Positions 41,086-51,862 of a stretch of DNA of 64,000 nt are shown here, in pieces. The notes beneath the pieces are model-generated. The model did no database searches. It had not been told where the DNA came from and saw only the letters and a list, made by a program, of their open reading frames with translations. The stretch lies in the NCBI GenBank assembly GCA_026770025.1, contig JAMXDE010000008.1, positions 1,550,001 through 1,614,000 of the forward strand, read 5' to 3'. The position numbers and the translations under genes were made by a program. Each line of letters begins with the position of its first letter. The first letter of the stretch is position 1. The DNA comes from Craspedostauros australis. Lineage: Eukaryota; Bacillariophyta; Bacillariophyceae; Mastogloiales; Achnanthaceae.

Positions 41086-42519
41086 ATGGTCTCCAAGACG
41101 ACCACAGGCAGCAGCGACAATACCGATAGCGGCATGACGAGACGTCGACCGCTCAACATCGTGTTCATCCACCTCGATCTCGGAATCGGCGGAGCGGAGC
41201 AGCTGGTGCTGCAGCTAGCCACCGCCTCGCAGGAATGCAAGCACGACGTGACCATCGTCACGACCAGATGCGATCAGGACCATTGCTTCGACGCCGTCAA
41301 GCGTGCCTGCCGCGGCCGCCTCGTCGACACCGTTCGCATTTACGGCAACTGGATTGCGCCGACGATCGCGGGCAAGTTCACAGCACTGTGCAGTGCATTG
41401 CGCATGCTCTATTTGGGAGGCATGGTGTGTCGCAAACATGCGTATGCCGATGTCATTGTGATTGACGTCCTGCCGACGCCCATACCGCTGCTGTTGCGAT
41501 GGTTGCCGACGGCCGGGATTCTATTTTACTGCCATTTCCCAGACAAACTGCTGCTGCAAACAGCGGGCGGCAGCTCCGCCAAGCAGTACTACCGGCGATG
41601 GCTGGATTCGATGGAGGAAGCCACCATGTCCATGGCCGATACGCTGGTTGTCAATTCGGAATTCACGCGGCAGGAAGTCACGAGAGTCTTTCCTTCCACG
41701 ACGCTGAATCGAGAGATCCGCATCTTGTATCCGGCTTTCGACAGTACCAACGCCACCAACGCCAACCACCAAGCCAAGTCGTCACCACAATCGCCCATCG
41801 TCTCGTTGAATCGCTTCGAACGCAAGAAGAACATCGGACTGTTGATCCGGGCCTACGCGCTGCTGAAAGAGCGCATGACAACGCAGCTGCCAAAGGTCAT
41901 CATTGCCGGCGGGTACGATACCAGCAACGTGGAGAATGTGGAACACTACGCCGAACTGCAGCACCTCGCGAAACAATTGAATGTCACGGAGATCGAATTC
42001 CGATTCGACATTTCGGATGCGATGCGATCGCAGCTATTCCAAACGGCGCTGTGCGTGGTGTACACGCCCGACAAGGAGCACTTTGGCATCGTGCCGTTGG
42101 AAGCCATGTACGCGGGCACGCCGGTGTTGGCGGTCAATTCGGGCGGGCCGACCGAAACCGTCGTGGATTCGCGGACGGGGTTCTTGCGCGAACCGACGCC
42201 GCAAGCCTTTGCGGGGGCCTTGGAGATTCTGATCCGGGATCCGCAGCGTGCGACCGTCATGGGGAAGCAAGCCAGGATTCATGTCGAGAAGTCATTTGGT
42301 GCGGATCGGTTCCGTGAACAGTGGGATGAGCTGGTGCTGTCGACGCAGGAACGCAAGAGCAAACGCAAGGTGATGCCATCGGGTGCGCTAATTGTCCCGT
42401 TGGTTTCTATGCTATTCCTCGTTGTGTCGATCATCTTTATCCTGTGGATCACAACGGGATTCGTGCCGAGAAGCGTGGCTGAATACAGTTCCGGGCGTGT
42501 ACTGGCACAAGAGCTGTGA
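41086..42519 (+). CDS. ALG2: ALG2-type alpha-1,3/1,6-mannosyltransferase
   Basis: 477 residues in one exon. The enzyme adds the second and third mannose to the lipid-linked N-glycan precursor (Man1GlcNAc2-PP-dolichol) on the cytosolic face of the ER. It has a GT4 (GT-B) fold: IVFIHLDLGIGGAEQLVLQL near residue 25 is the N-terminal donor/acceptor loop typical of ALG2. YCHFPDKLLLQ and the ADTLVVNSEFTRQEVTRVFP segment are ALG2-like, as is SLNRFERKKNIGLLIRAYAL. The EX7E motif is E331...E339 in KEHFGIVPLEAMYAGTPVLA. A C-terminal transmembrane helix (about 440-462, LIVPLVSMLFLVVSIIFILW) anchors it. It is somewhat longer than human ALG2 (416). The start is ATG in CACAATGGTC. Confidence 0.95.
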   Translation: MVSKTTTGSSDNTDSGMTRRRPLNIVFIHLDLGIGGAEQLVLQLATASQECKHDVTIVTTRCDQDHCFDAVKRACRGRLVDTVRIYGNWIAPTIAGKFTALCSALRMLYLGGMVCRKHAYADVIVIDVLPTPIPLLLRWLPTAGILFYCHFPDKLLLQTAGGSSAKQYYRRWLDSMEEATMSMADTLVVNSEFTRQEVTRVFPSTTLNREIRILYPAFDSTNATNANHQAKSSPQSPIVSLNRFERKKNIGLLIRAYALLKERMTTQLPKVIIAGGYDTSNVENVEHYAELQHLAKQLNVTEIEFRFDISDAMRSQLFQTALCVVYTPDKEHFGIVPLEAMYAGTPVLAVNSGGPTETVVDSRTGFLREPTPQAFAGALEILIRDPQRATVMGKQARIHVEKSFGADRFREQWDELVLSTQERKSKRKVMPSGALIVPLVSMLFLVVSIIFILWITTGFVPRSVAEYSSGRVLAQEL

Positions 42520-43192
42520 AGCGTGGTGTTCACGGAAGCAGTACAGTGGGCATTGCGAAGAGGTGACTTCTGTTTTCATTCAACATGCGACGACACTGTT
42601 CAGGAATAGATGAAGCAACGTGACAGGCGGTGCTACCATGTGGAGAGGTCCTTGCAACAGGCTCACACTCTCTGGAGAAGCAACACGCGTACTACTATGA
42701 GTGCTCTATGCAGACGTGGCATTTGACGAACACAGCTCGGAGTTGGACGTGCGCTGCACTCGCAAAAGTTTCATCTTGTCCAGACATAGTATAATAGTAC
42801 CCACGCTCTCCACGATCCAGATAAACGAACGTGACTTTGAATTGGAATGAGATGGTCTATATGATTAGTTCTGTACGGCAGAGTTGCGTATGAAGAGTTG
42901 TCCTTGTCCCCAGGCTTCTTGACGATGGACAGTGATGCTCGGCATGGACCAGCGTATCTCGCATCCTCCACGCCAATCCGTGACTTGCTTGCTTCCTTGT
43001 GGACGTCCGACATAGACGTCAACAACGACGGCAACGGACCATCCCGACTTGCTATCCATATTTACAAGCCGTCGCTTCCATGACGACGACCAAGAAAAGA
43101 AGAGAACGGCCGTCCATGTTCACGATGGCAATCCCCGATGGAACCCGTCCATGGACACGTGCGCGTGTGCGTCGATACCGTCGTGCTCCCGT
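42520..43192. other. Convergent intergenic region
   Basis: No gene is seen. A TAGTATAATAGTAC motif lies at 42787-42800, similar to motifs after other genes here. Confidence 0.5.
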
Positions 43193-43591
43193 TCATCTCC
43201 TACCCGCCGCAACGTGGATGGATTCTTGCTTCTGGTACTGGCGGATGCGATTGAATCCCTTGCCGCCCGCGTTGCGTTTCTTGTTGCCGTCCTGCCTCAA
43301 GGCCGCCAATGGCTGTGCCGTGGAACCAGGCCGCGCCAATCGGTAGCAGGGATACCCATGCTTGAAGCCGTTCTTGATCTTGACGAGGACGCCTTGCTCC
43401 GTTCCCTTCTTCAGCGTGTCCTTCACGGAACCCTTCGGGATGACGCAGTTGCGCAGATGCGTCGCGATCCATTCCTCGATCTCGTTGACGGAGGGTTCCT
43501 TCAATGCCTGCATGGCCTTCACGATGTGCTGCAGCACGGGATCGTTCTCCTTGTTCTCGTTTGCGGGGGTGGTCTGCTTGCGTCGCGGCAT
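43193..43591 (-). CDS. Small protein with a linker-histone-like (H15) winged-helix domain
   Basis: 132 residues. After a short basic start (MPRRKQTTPANENKEND) the segment of about residues 18-85 reads VLQHIVKAMQALKEPSVNEI, then EEWIATHLRN, KDTLKKGTEQGVLVKIKNG and GYPCYRLARP. This three-helix plus wing pattern (I-x-x-A-x-x-x-L-x-x-x-S-x-x-x-I, then L-K-x-x-x-x-x-G-x-L-V-x-x-x-N-G, then Y-x-L) fits the H15 domain of linker histones or related winged helices. The C-terminus is basic (GNKKRNAGGKGFNRIRQ). It is short for histone H1 because the long Lys-rich tail is absent. It probably binds DNA or chromatin; the exact class is uncertain. Confidence 0.65.
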   Translation of the reverse strand: MPRRKQTTPANENKENDPVLQHIVKAMQALKEPSVNEIEEWIATHLRNCVIPKGSVKDTLKKGTEQGVLVKIKNGFKHGYPCYRLARPGSTAQPLAALRQDGNKKRNAGGKGFNRIRQYQKQESIHVAAGRR

Positions 43592-44062
43592 CTTGGTGCT
43601 TGTTTCTTCTTGTTCTGAGTGATGTCGTTGTGAATCTCACGATGGAACGTCGTTCTTGGTCGCTTCTTTCGATTTTATGACAAGAAGATGAGGCATTCCC
43701 ACACGCTTCCTTGTTTGCGTGGTGTCTGTGCGGAGCAATGTGTGGATACGTGTACGTGCGAGCATGGTTGCTTTCTCGATCCATCGTGGTGATTTCCAAA
43801 ATAACGGTTGGTATCTTGTTCGCAGGACCGCGAAAACACAACGACAACAAACATGTGGGAAACGAACTTCGAAGAACTAGGGACTAAATATTCATGAATC
43901 ACGGACATTCGTTTCAACTTAGACTACTATCTGGAGACTACAACATGGACTCTGTTGCATCCATACGGGCGCTCCACTCTGCTCAAATCTATTATCCACA
44001 CCATTGTACAACTACAACTACTGTATATGTGTCCAATACAACCTACTATCCACGCCATCTCC
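43592..44062. other. Intergenic region
   Basis: Lies between the H15-like gene (5' side) and the 3' end of the ASPM-like gene. No gene is supported. Confidence 0.5.
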
Positions 44063-47000
44063 TCAGAAGTGAAAGTGACGAGGACGGCTCGTCGATCGTC
44101 TCGTGGTCGAGTTGGGCTCTCTGTTCTCCTTCTGCACACTGGCGATGCGTGGAGATCTTCTGGAGGAAGGTCTGTACTCATCGTGGGAGCCGCTGCGTTG
44201 GAGGACGATCGTCTTGTCCACGTACTTTATCATCGCACACGTCTTCTTCAGGTATTGTCCCATGTCCACCTCATGCGCGACGCCCTTGCTTTTGCCGTTG
44301 TGCTTGCTCTTCAACCGCGCTGACGATCTGCGATCGCTACCGACATGGTCGCTCACGCTGGCGCGAAACTTGCGCATGCTCATATTGTAAACGGACTTCA
44401 TACGCTTGTTGTTCTCACGTGAGGCGCACAGCGCTGCAATGTCTGGCGAGCACCGCAGCATGGGATCCAGCAGGTCGATCGAGATACTGAAGATGCTGTC
44501 CTTGTCGCGGAACGTCTGAATGAGGTCCAGCAGCACCTCGCCGCAGTCCAAGGTCGCCATGTGAGGGAGCAAATCGTCGTGGCTCGCCACCGTCAGAAGG
44601 GTCCGCAGGATGCAGTGGACCAGTTCCAGGTGCGGAAGACTGCGGTTGCACTTCCTGATCACTTCCAGCAGTATGGAAGTCGTGTTCGTGGTCACGAAAG
44701 ACTGGCAGCACGGGTACGACAGTCTGGTGGTCGTCTCCAACGTCATCACAGCTGCCATGATGTCCGACAGGCGATTCTTGTACTTCAGATCAAACAGAGC
44801 TTCCTGCGTCCGCACGCCAATCTTCAGCTGCGGATGAGCCTGGGCCTTGCGGTTGGCCTTATCGATTCGATGGACGATGTGCACGCACTTTCGCGAGCAG
44901 TGCTGACGCACGCGTCGGGCTCGCGCAATCGCCTGCACCCGCTTGATTCCACGGGCCACACGGCATGTGATCTTGCGATATAGAAAGGTACTCACAGCTC
45001 GCTGGATGATGTAGGCCGCGTCGTGCTTCCGCATCTCGAACTGGTACTCCCTGAATTGCCGCTGGATGATCGTCGCCTTGTGATGAAGGAAGAGCTCGTC
45101 GGCCAGCGTTTGCAGTCTCAAAGCTTGAACCCTGCTTTTTGCTTGAATACGACGCACTGCTGCCTGGATCTTCATGGTCGCCAAGATATTCATCATGTAC
45201 TCTGTTTCACACTTGTATCCTCTCCACACGCGCTGGATCTCGCGTGCTGCCAGGTTGTAGTAGGCCGTCGACAGTCTGATCTGAAATCCTCTCGCATGGC
45301 GTTGGATGCACGTGGCAGCCTGGCGCTTCATCAGCAGTCGGTTGCGAATGACGTATCCTCGACCCAAGCTCTGAATTGCAGTACATGCGTTCGCTCTGAA
45401 ACGCATCTCATTCCTCCACAATGCACCTCGTACCAACGCTTGGAGTTTGGTGATACCATCTTGCGCACGTTGCAACCGAGCACGTACGATGTGAGCACGG
45501 ACGTGAGACTGAAACTTGATGATCCCAATGACGCTCATGATGTAGTCAACATGCGCAACGTAGCATCGCCACGTCTTCTGGATCGCTCGCGCACCGGCAT
45601 GGCGTCGTGCAATCTGTCTTGCCTTGCGCCCTCTCCAGACCCGCTGGATGTTGGTGCTGGAGGTCTCCCGCGTGTTGTCTTCCCATCTTTGCTGTTGTCG
45701 ATGATATAGTTCACTTCGCGCGATGCGCGTCCTGACGATGGACTGGATTGCTGTTGCTGCGTCGTGCATGGCCCCAACCCGACGGCGGGCCAACCACGAG
45801 CGCACGACGCATTGTGCCATGATCACGTCCTCCGTCAACATTCGAAAGCAATTGTGAATCAGGAATCCGCGGAACCGTGCTTGAATGATGCTTGCCGCAA
45901 TGTCCATCTCGATGAGTTCCTCGCGGACCTGATGTCCACGGATGAAGGACTGAATCGTCACAGCTGCGCTGTACTCGATCATGAAGATGTCCCTTTGCAT
46001 CTTGAGGATGGTCAATTCTCGGTGTGCTCTCCAGGACCGCGCTGCGCGCTGAATGCACGCGATGGCATTGGATTTCTGAACTGCATGGCATCGTGCAATG
46101 TAGCTTCTGGCGAATGATTGCATTCGAATGACCCTTGTGACAGATTGGCCGTAGGCCTCAGCCGCCTTTCTCGATCTCCATGCGCTCTGGATCGTGACAG
46201 CGGCATCGTGTTCCAACATAGCAAGCTGATTACCGCACATCAGCATATCTTGAATTCGTTGTTGGTGTACCACGCCCCAAGCAAAAGCCTGCAGCTTCAA
46301 CACCGCCACCCGTCGGGTCTGCGCTTGCTGCCGTGAAAACCGGAGTCGGGCGATGCTTTGAACCACGATGACATCTTTGATGGACTTGTGGAAGCTCTTG
46401 CTTGCGTGATATCGCCTCCAGACAGCTTGAATTCTGACGGATGCCTTGGTCAATCCATCTCTCTTTGCTTTCTTCTGTTTCAGATCTTGCAATGCCACCC
46501 TCGATACCAGCAGTCGAGCAAAGCACTGGAGGCGCACAACCATGTCCAATCTACGTTGACATTCGTTGCGCTGTTTCCATCGACGGTAGCTACTTTGGTA
46601 AAGGATGATCCTCCATTTGACGACCAAGTACTTGCGGGAGGCTCGATGGCATCGCCAGATCTTCTGAACATCGATCGCAGCCGCTTCTTTCATTCTGAGG
46701 ACACAGCGAATCATGCGTCCACGCCAAATTGCTTGGATTGTGATGGAGGCAACGTTGCGTCGCAGGAAGGTCTGATGAGCATGATGGCGTCGATAGGCGT
46801 TCTGGAGCATGGTTGCCGCAGCAGTGCAACGGGCAACATGCCGGTGGTGTCGCCATGCCTGTTGAATCGAGGCGACCGCCAAGTTGTAGGCGTGCCGCTT
46901 TCTGGTGACCAACGATCGAGCGAGGTGGAGTCGAACATGCGACTGGATCATCAGAACAGCTTGTCGGCGTGTCGATGCCTCCCTGCGAGCTTTCCATCCT

Positions 47001-50000
47001 CGGAACACACCTTGGCATGTGGTGGTGGCCAGCACATCCGCCTTGAATTTGGAAGCAGTGGCACATCGTCTCCATGCAGCTTGGATCGTCGTTGCTGCAA
47101 AGACTGCCGACTCCAGCATGCGACGGTACTTGATGCATCTCCATGCAGCTTGGATGGTTGTCGCTGCGGCTCGATGATTCCTGAAACTCTTGGATTGAAA
47201 GAACCGCCGGAAGGCTGCCTGAATGAGTGTTGCCGCCGCATGCGATCGTGACTTTTCATAGCTGTAGTATCGCCACCGCCTTTGGATCATCACCACCGAT
47301 GCGATATCCCTGAGGAAGTCTGCACGTGCACGAAACCTTCGGATCGAAGACTGTAGCACGGTTGCGGCATGTAGCGTCTCGGTAAACGTCTTGGAGGCAA
47401 GGAAGGCACGGAAGGATGCCTGGATTCGAACTGCTGCGAGGTTGGTCAGTTGTTGGTGGTGGAGTTGATTCAGCTGGTTCCGGGCAAGAGCAGATCGGAA
47501 CGCACACTGTAATGTACTTACAGCAGCTCGCCGTTCCGATGCAATTCTGCGGGCCAGATATTGACGTGCGGCGCTCTGGATGGTGATGGCATCAAATCGC
47601 TTCAGATGTGCCGCAACTAGCCCTGAGAATCCGCGCCATGCAGCCTGGATCTTGATGGCTGCGTTGGTCCACCGCATGAATTCGAAATCTTGTTGTGCAC
47701 GGTGTCCGCGCCAGATCCTTTGAATTGCTTTCGCGCATTCAATCTTCATTTGAAAGGAGAGATTGTCCTGCCATCCGCGAAAGGTTGCTTGGATCAGCGT
47801 CGCAGCGTCGTACTCCAACACCGCCAGCCTCTCCAGCTTTCGTCGGCGCCATCTTCTGAATGCAGCCTGGATGAGGATGGCGGATTCGTCGTCTAGGACC
47901 TTGTTCAGATATGCCAACCATGCTTCTTGGATGATGGTCGCCGCCTGCTGTTGTTGAATCACCTTCTTCCTCGCCAAGGACCCTCTGGCCATGCGCTGCG
48001 CTTGGATTATGCACTGCCTTGAATACTGAAAGCGGGCCCATGCTATGTATCTTCGCCAGACGGATTGGATGGCGGTGGCGGAATCAACTTGAATGAATCG
48101 TTGATCAGCGACGCGCCGAGCAACCCTGCCTCGCCAAATGGACTGAATGATGACGGCAGCGTCTCGCTCCTCTCGTGCATCGGAAGCTTCCCAGCGTCCC
48201 AGCATGCCTCTAAACATTCGCTGGATCTGAATCGCTGCCATGGTGCGATATTCATTGATCAACCGACTGTGCTTCATTTGAACCAGAGAGCGGCGGTGGG
48301 TCCACACGAAGTTTTCGATGATAGCGACTTGCCGGTGGTATTTCAGCCGTTGATTGCACAGGTATCGACCCTTGTTTGCCTGCCAGTACTGGAAGATAGT
48401 GGATGCGGCTGCCTTCTTGCGCTCGAGCATGATCTTCTGAAAATGTTTGCGGTAACTCTTCTGGATCAAGATGCAAGACAGAACCTCGCGGCTGGATTCC
48501 ATCAATCGTGAACAGAGGTAGGAGAGACAAAGTAGGATAGACTGTTCATTGGGTGGGCTGTTGGTGTCGGAGGTAGGCAGCATGCATGGAATGCCGCCGA
48601 GGTCCGTCGCTCGAGAGGATGCCAGGCGGCAGTTGACTCGTTCGTTGGACGACGCCAGGTCTTGAGAGATGGCACCTTCCTCGAAAGCTGGAGATCGGGT
48701 TGTTGGTTTGATCTCATGGCGGCGCAGCGAGCTTGGGTGGTAGTAGTGAATGAGCAGACAGAACACAGTGCCATCAGCGAAGGATTGCGAGAAATCGGTC
48801 ACCCCGATTCCGTAGCAGGCGCACACGACTTGGCACCACCGCAGAAGCAGACGCTTCATGGTCTCCTCAGGTGATGCATCCAGAGGTATGAAGTTGCGTA
48901 GCATCTCCTGTTGCGCGGCCAGATGATGCAGCGAACGACCTTCGATCTTGAATCTGACCCGATTTGACGAATGCACACGTCGAATCTCCTCCTCGACGCA
49001 ATCCTCCCTCAGCAGCTTCTCCATGCAACACTGCGCGATGATGGACCACATCAGCTTGAGCACCATCTCACGATGGCCATCGACGATCTGATGTGGAATG
49101 ACGTCTTGTGGAATTGAGATTCCGAAGGAGCGCAAGTTCTTCAGTGCGATGCCTACGTTGTGCAGCTTCTGCAACCGAGAACCAGCGGGGAGGCGCAACG
49201 CTGTCATGAATTGCTTTGGTTTGCAACCCGCCACAATTTCGGCCAAGCGTGTCAGGCACGAGCCATCGCGGAGATCAGTTGCGAGATTGTCCACATGCAG
49301 ATTGACCTCATCCACAGGCTGTTGTCGGTAGTGCACCTTGAGACCGAGCCGGTTGAGATGCTTCAGAAAATCACCCTCCCCAGTCAAGCATTCGCGGCAT
49401 AGAGACTGGAGGACATCCTTGGATGACTTCACCTTTGAGGTTTTGATAAAGAGCCGCGGTACCTTGTCCAGCACATTCTCCATCTTGGCCATGTCGAGGA
49501 AGATCACGAGCACGATGAGACGGCGGAGGACGATGGATCGCATTTCGGCCTTGTACAATTTTTCGAACTTCCCGGATGGTACCTTGCACTTGCCTCTTGT
49601 GTAGTGTGCGAGAACCGTGCTGTCGGAGAGGACACGCTCAGCGAGAAATGCCTTGATGGTCTGCCGCATGCGTTGAAATGCGGTGATGGCAGCTGCAGTT
49701 GCACTCGTAGGTGCCTGCTTCTTGCTCTTCGAAGGCCTTGCCATTCTAGTTGCCGTTGATTGTTGTGGTTCGCCAATAGTGCTGACGGGCTCGAGGATCT
49801 CTCCGAACACGACCTCGAGCGCAATTCGCAGCCATGGCTGGGAATAGGACGACAAGAGATTGATGATGCTCCTCCGCAACATCAGGTCTGCATGAATATC
49901 TCGATCCGTTCTGATGGCCAAGCGCCCCTTCTTGATCTCTTGATCAACGATCGTCTTGACGCGCTCCATTTCATCGCTTTGGAAGATTTCCGCAGCTCTT

Positions 50001-51862
50001 GATCTGCACTGAGCCAGGTGCTGATGGATGAAGAGTGTTCGAAGTCCCGTATTGCGGCCGCCGGATTGCGGTTCGCTTGACTCCTCCGCACCTTCGATGG
50101 GATTGAGGGTGTAATTGAGCCAGCTAGTAAAGGTGGTTGATTGCTTGTCGGCCCATGATGCTTCACGTCGTTTTGGGGACTTCTGCACAGAGGTTACTTT
50201 TGATGGGGCGTGGGTGCGGCCAAGTTTACCGTATTTTGATGTTGACTGCGATGACTGAAGTTGACGTTGGGGTTGGCGTTGAGGTTTTGACTTGGGAGTG
50301 GATCTCTGCATTCGAGGCTTCGAAGTTGTGGTGGATGGTCGATCTACGGACACGGTGAATGCAACACCCTTGCGTGTAGTTGCGGGGGTAGAGATGGCAG
50401 TCGAAGCGGCGCCTCTGGGCTTCTGCACTGTCGCGGTTCGAGCAGAAGCCACTGCAGAAGTAGAAACACTTTCTGTTATCGTTCGCAGGGCAAGAGATTG
50501 ATTCGGCGTGTCCGTACTTGTATGCAACACTCTTGGCTTCAAGGGAGTGATCGACGACAATGGTGTTGCATGGCTGACTGTTGATGTATGTCTGCCCTTG
50601 TTGGTTGCACTTGTTGCCGATGACGGATTGACGGAGTTTGGTTCGTGTTTGTGCTGGTTCTGCAGATGCTTCTGAACTTCGTGGACCTGTTGTGCCGCCT
50701 GGGGCGAGAGGATGAGCAGGGATGCTTTGTCAATATCAACAGTGGGGCTCTCCGTGCCGGGACTATCCCTTGCATTTGCGTTGTTGCGTCGTGCCTTTGC
50801 AGCTGTCGGAGAGGTTGTCGATGGCTGCCAAACAGCACCAGTCGGACTAACGAGAAGGCTTTCTTCCAGCAAGCTGACATCAGGGTTCGATGGATCGTCA
50901 TCCCCCAGCTCTGTTCGGAGCAATGAGTTGGGCGTCTTGGGAAGTACGATGGAGATCTTCGAAAGAGTTGGCTGCGACGTGAAGCTACGAGCCTTGTTGA
51001 TCGATGATGCTGCAGATGCCATTGTTGGTTTTGTGGCGTTGACGTTGCCGCTGCTGCTGGTGGTGTTGGTATTACTCTTGCTTTTGGTCGCGGTGTCTTC
51101 AGGGATGGTGTGGGATTTGGTTGAAGGTGGCGCAGAGCTGAATGGAGACCAAGTGTAGCCTCTTTGAGTCGATGTGAATTGCAATGGGGTGAATGATGAT
51201 GCCTTACCGCTGCTGCCACTGCTGTTTTTGCTTTTGGTGTCGTCGTCGTTATTCCGTTTTCTGCTGATGGCAGTGTTGATGGAGCCTGTGGACTGGAACG
51301 TGGGTGATATCGTTGCGCGGAGGTTTCGACGAAGATTCACTGCGCTGTTTGGAGTCTTCTCGCCTAGCACAGCAACCGATGCTGCAGGAGCATTCGCCAC
51401 CGTGGAAGATGTGGAGTCATGCACGGGAGATCGGTACGGTGTTCGAGTGTTGGGAGCGATCGTGTTTTCCTTTCCACGGTGTGTCGCACTTAGTCCAAGC
51501 GTCTTTGCGGATTTGCTGAGTGCATTCCTTTGCTTGGTCGAATTGGATGGCTTCAATCTATTCTTGCCTGTCCAGGACATGTCTGCGCTTCTGTTCCCGG
51601 CGTTGGTGCTCGCAGAGGATCGAATCGAGGATCTACCAAGCTTGGAGGTAGCTGGGGTCGACCCCTTCAGCTGGCGACGCAACGATTGCATTGGCGAGAC
51701 GTTGTTGTTGTTGTTGTTGTTGTTGTGCGGCGTCAGTGCTTTCCGGCCCACGATTTTGTTCTTCGTTGACGGCGTCTTGGCTGGTGGCGTGCCGATGGAA
51801 TCATCGAACCCGACCATGCGACCCACGGGCGTCTTTGGCAGCATGTCATGGTAGATCTGCAT
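44063..51862 (-). CDS. ASPM: ASPM (abnormal spindle)-like protein: calponin-homology region, dozens of IQ motifs, C-terminal helical repeats
   Basis: One uninterrupted frame of about 2600 residues. The ATG at 51862 is chosen, with 51844 (MLPKTPVGRMVGFDD) equally good; the frame is open to an ATG at 52198, but that part reads like a leader. The N-terminal third is low-complexity, with an Asn run and S/T-P sites. A segment with ASWADKQSTTFTSWLNYTLN marks the ASPM family. The calponin-homology region follows (coding about 49400-48690: VDNLATDLRDGSCLTRLAEI, then a second block WCQVVCACYGIGVTDFSQSF). Several dozen IQ motifs come next (about 48540-44900; for example AATTIQAAWRCIKYRR). The end is an Arm/HEAT-like domain (about 44800-44400). 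ASPM focuses spindle poles with calmodulin and katanin in animals. I see no N-terminal ASH domain. It is head to head with the CPAP-like gene. Confidence 0.92.
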   Translation of the reverse strand: MQIYHDMLPKTPVGRMVGFDDSIGTPPAKTPSTKNKIVGRKALTPHNNNNNNNNVSPMQSLRRQLKGSTPATSKLGRSSIRSSASTNAGNRSADMSWTGKNRLKPSNSTKQRNALSKSAKTLGLSATHRGKENTIAPNTRTPYRSPVHDSTSSTVANAPAASVAVLGEKTPNSAVNLRRNLRATISPTFQSTGSINTAISRKRNNDDDTKSKNSSGSSGKASSFTPLQFTSTQRGYTWSPFSSAPPSTKSHTIPEDTATKSKSNTNTTSSSGNVNATKPTMASAASSINKARSFTSQPTLSKISIVLPKTPNSLLRTELGDDDPSNPDVSLLEESLLVSPTGAVWQPSTTSPTAAKARRNNANARDSPGTESPTVDIDKASLLILSPQAAQQVHEVQKHLQNQHKHEPNSVNPSSATSATNKGRHTSTVSHATPLSSITPLKPRVLHTSTDTPNQSLALRTITESVSTSAVASARTATVQKPRGAASTAISTPATTRKGVAFTVSVDRPSTTTSKPRMQRSTPKSKPQRQPQRQLQSSQSTSKYGKLGRTHAPSKVTSVQKSPKRREASWADKQSTTFTSWLNYTLNPIEGAEESSEPQSGGRNTGLRTLFIHQHLAQCRSRAAEIFQSDEMERVKTIVDQEIKKGRLAIRTDRDIHADLMLRRSIINLLSSYSQPWLRIALEVVFGEILEPVSTIGEPQQSTATRMARPSKSKKQAPTSATAAAITAFQRMRQTIKAFLAERVLSDSTVLAHYTRGKCKVPSGKFEKLYKAEMRSIVLRRLIVLVIFLDMAKMENVLDKVPRLFIKTSKVKSSKDVLQSLCRECLTGEGDFLKHLNRLGLKVHYRQQPVDEVNLHVDNLATDLRDGSCLTRLAEIVAGCKPKQFMTALRLPAGSRLQKLHNVGIALKNLRSFGISIPQDVIPHQIVDGHREMVLKLMWSIIAQCCMEKLLREDCVEEEIRRVHSSNRVRFKIEGRSLHHLAAQQEMLRNFIPLDASPEETMKRLLLRWCQVVCACYGIGVTDFSQSFADGTVFCLLIHYYHPSSLRRHEIKPTTRSPAFEEGAISQDLASSNERVNCRLASSRATDLGGIPCMLPTSDTNSPPNEQSILLCLSYLCSRLMESSREVLSCILIQKSYRKHFQKIMLERKKAAASTIFQYWQANKGRYLCNQRLKYHRQVAIIENFVWTHRRSLVQMKHSRLINEYRTMAAIQIQRMFRGMLGRWEASDAREERDAAVIIQSIWRGRVARRVADQRFIQVDSATAIQSVWRRYIAWARFQYSRQCIIQAQRMARGSLARKKVIQQQQAATIIQEAWLAYLNKVLDDESAILIQAAFRRWRRRKLERLAVLEYDAATLIQATFRGWQDNLSFQMKIECAKAIQRIWRGHRAQQDFEFMRWTNAAIKIQAAWRGFSGLVAAHLKRFDAITIQSAARQYLARRIASERRAAVSTLQCAFRSALARNQLNQLHHQQLTNLAAVRIQASFRAFLASKTFTETLHAATVLQSSIRRFRARADFLRDIASVVMIQRRWRYYSYEKSRSHAAATLIQAAFRRFFQSKSFRNHRAAATTIQAAWRCIKYRRMLESAVFAATTIQAAWRRCATASKFKADVLATTTCQGVFRGWKARREASTRRQAVLMIQSHVRLHLARSLVTRKRHAYNLAVASIQQAWRHHRHVARCTAAATMLQNAYRRHHAHQTFLRRNVASITIQAIWRGRMIRCVLRMKEAAAIDVQKIWRCHRASRKYLVVKWRIILYQSSYRRWKQRNECQRRLDMVVRLQCFARLLVSRVALQDLKQKKAKRDGLTKASVRIQAVWRRYHASKSFHKSIKDVIVVQSIARLRFSRQQAQTRRVAVLKLQAFAWGVVHQQRIQDMLMCGNQLAMLEHDAAVTIQSAWRSRKAAEAYGQSVTRVIRMQSFARSYIARCHAVQKSNAIACIQRAARSWRAHRELTILKMQRDIFMIEYSAAVTIQSFIRGHQVREELIEMDIAASIIQARFRGFLIHNCFRMLTEDVIMAQCVVRSWLARRRVGAMHDAATAIQSIVRTRIARSELYHRQQQRWEDNTRETSSTNIQRVWRGRKARQIARRHAGARAIQKTWRCYVAHVDYIMSVIGIIKFQSHVRAHIVRARLQRAQDGITKLQALVRGALWRNEMRFRANACTAIQSLGRGYVIRNRLLMKRQAATCIQRHARGFQIRLSTAYYNLAAREIQRVWRGYKCETEYMMNILATMKIQAAVRRIQAKSRVQALRLQTLADELFLHHKATIIQRQFREYQFEMRKHDAAYIIQRAVSTFLYRKITCRVARGIKRVQAIARARRVRQHCSRKCVHIVHRIDKANRKAQAHPQLKIGVRTQEALFDLKYKNRLSDIMAAVMTLETTTRLSYPCCQSFVTTNTTSILLEVIRKCNRSLPHLELVHCILRTLLTVASHDDLLPHMATLDCGEVLLDLIQTFRDKDSIFSISIDLLDPMLRCSPDIAALCASRENNKRMKSVYNMSMRKFRASVSDHVGSDRRSSARLKSKHNGKSKGVAHEVDMGQYLKKTCAMIKYVDKTIVLQRSGSHDEYRPSSRRSPRIASVQKENREPNSTTRRSTSRPRHFHF

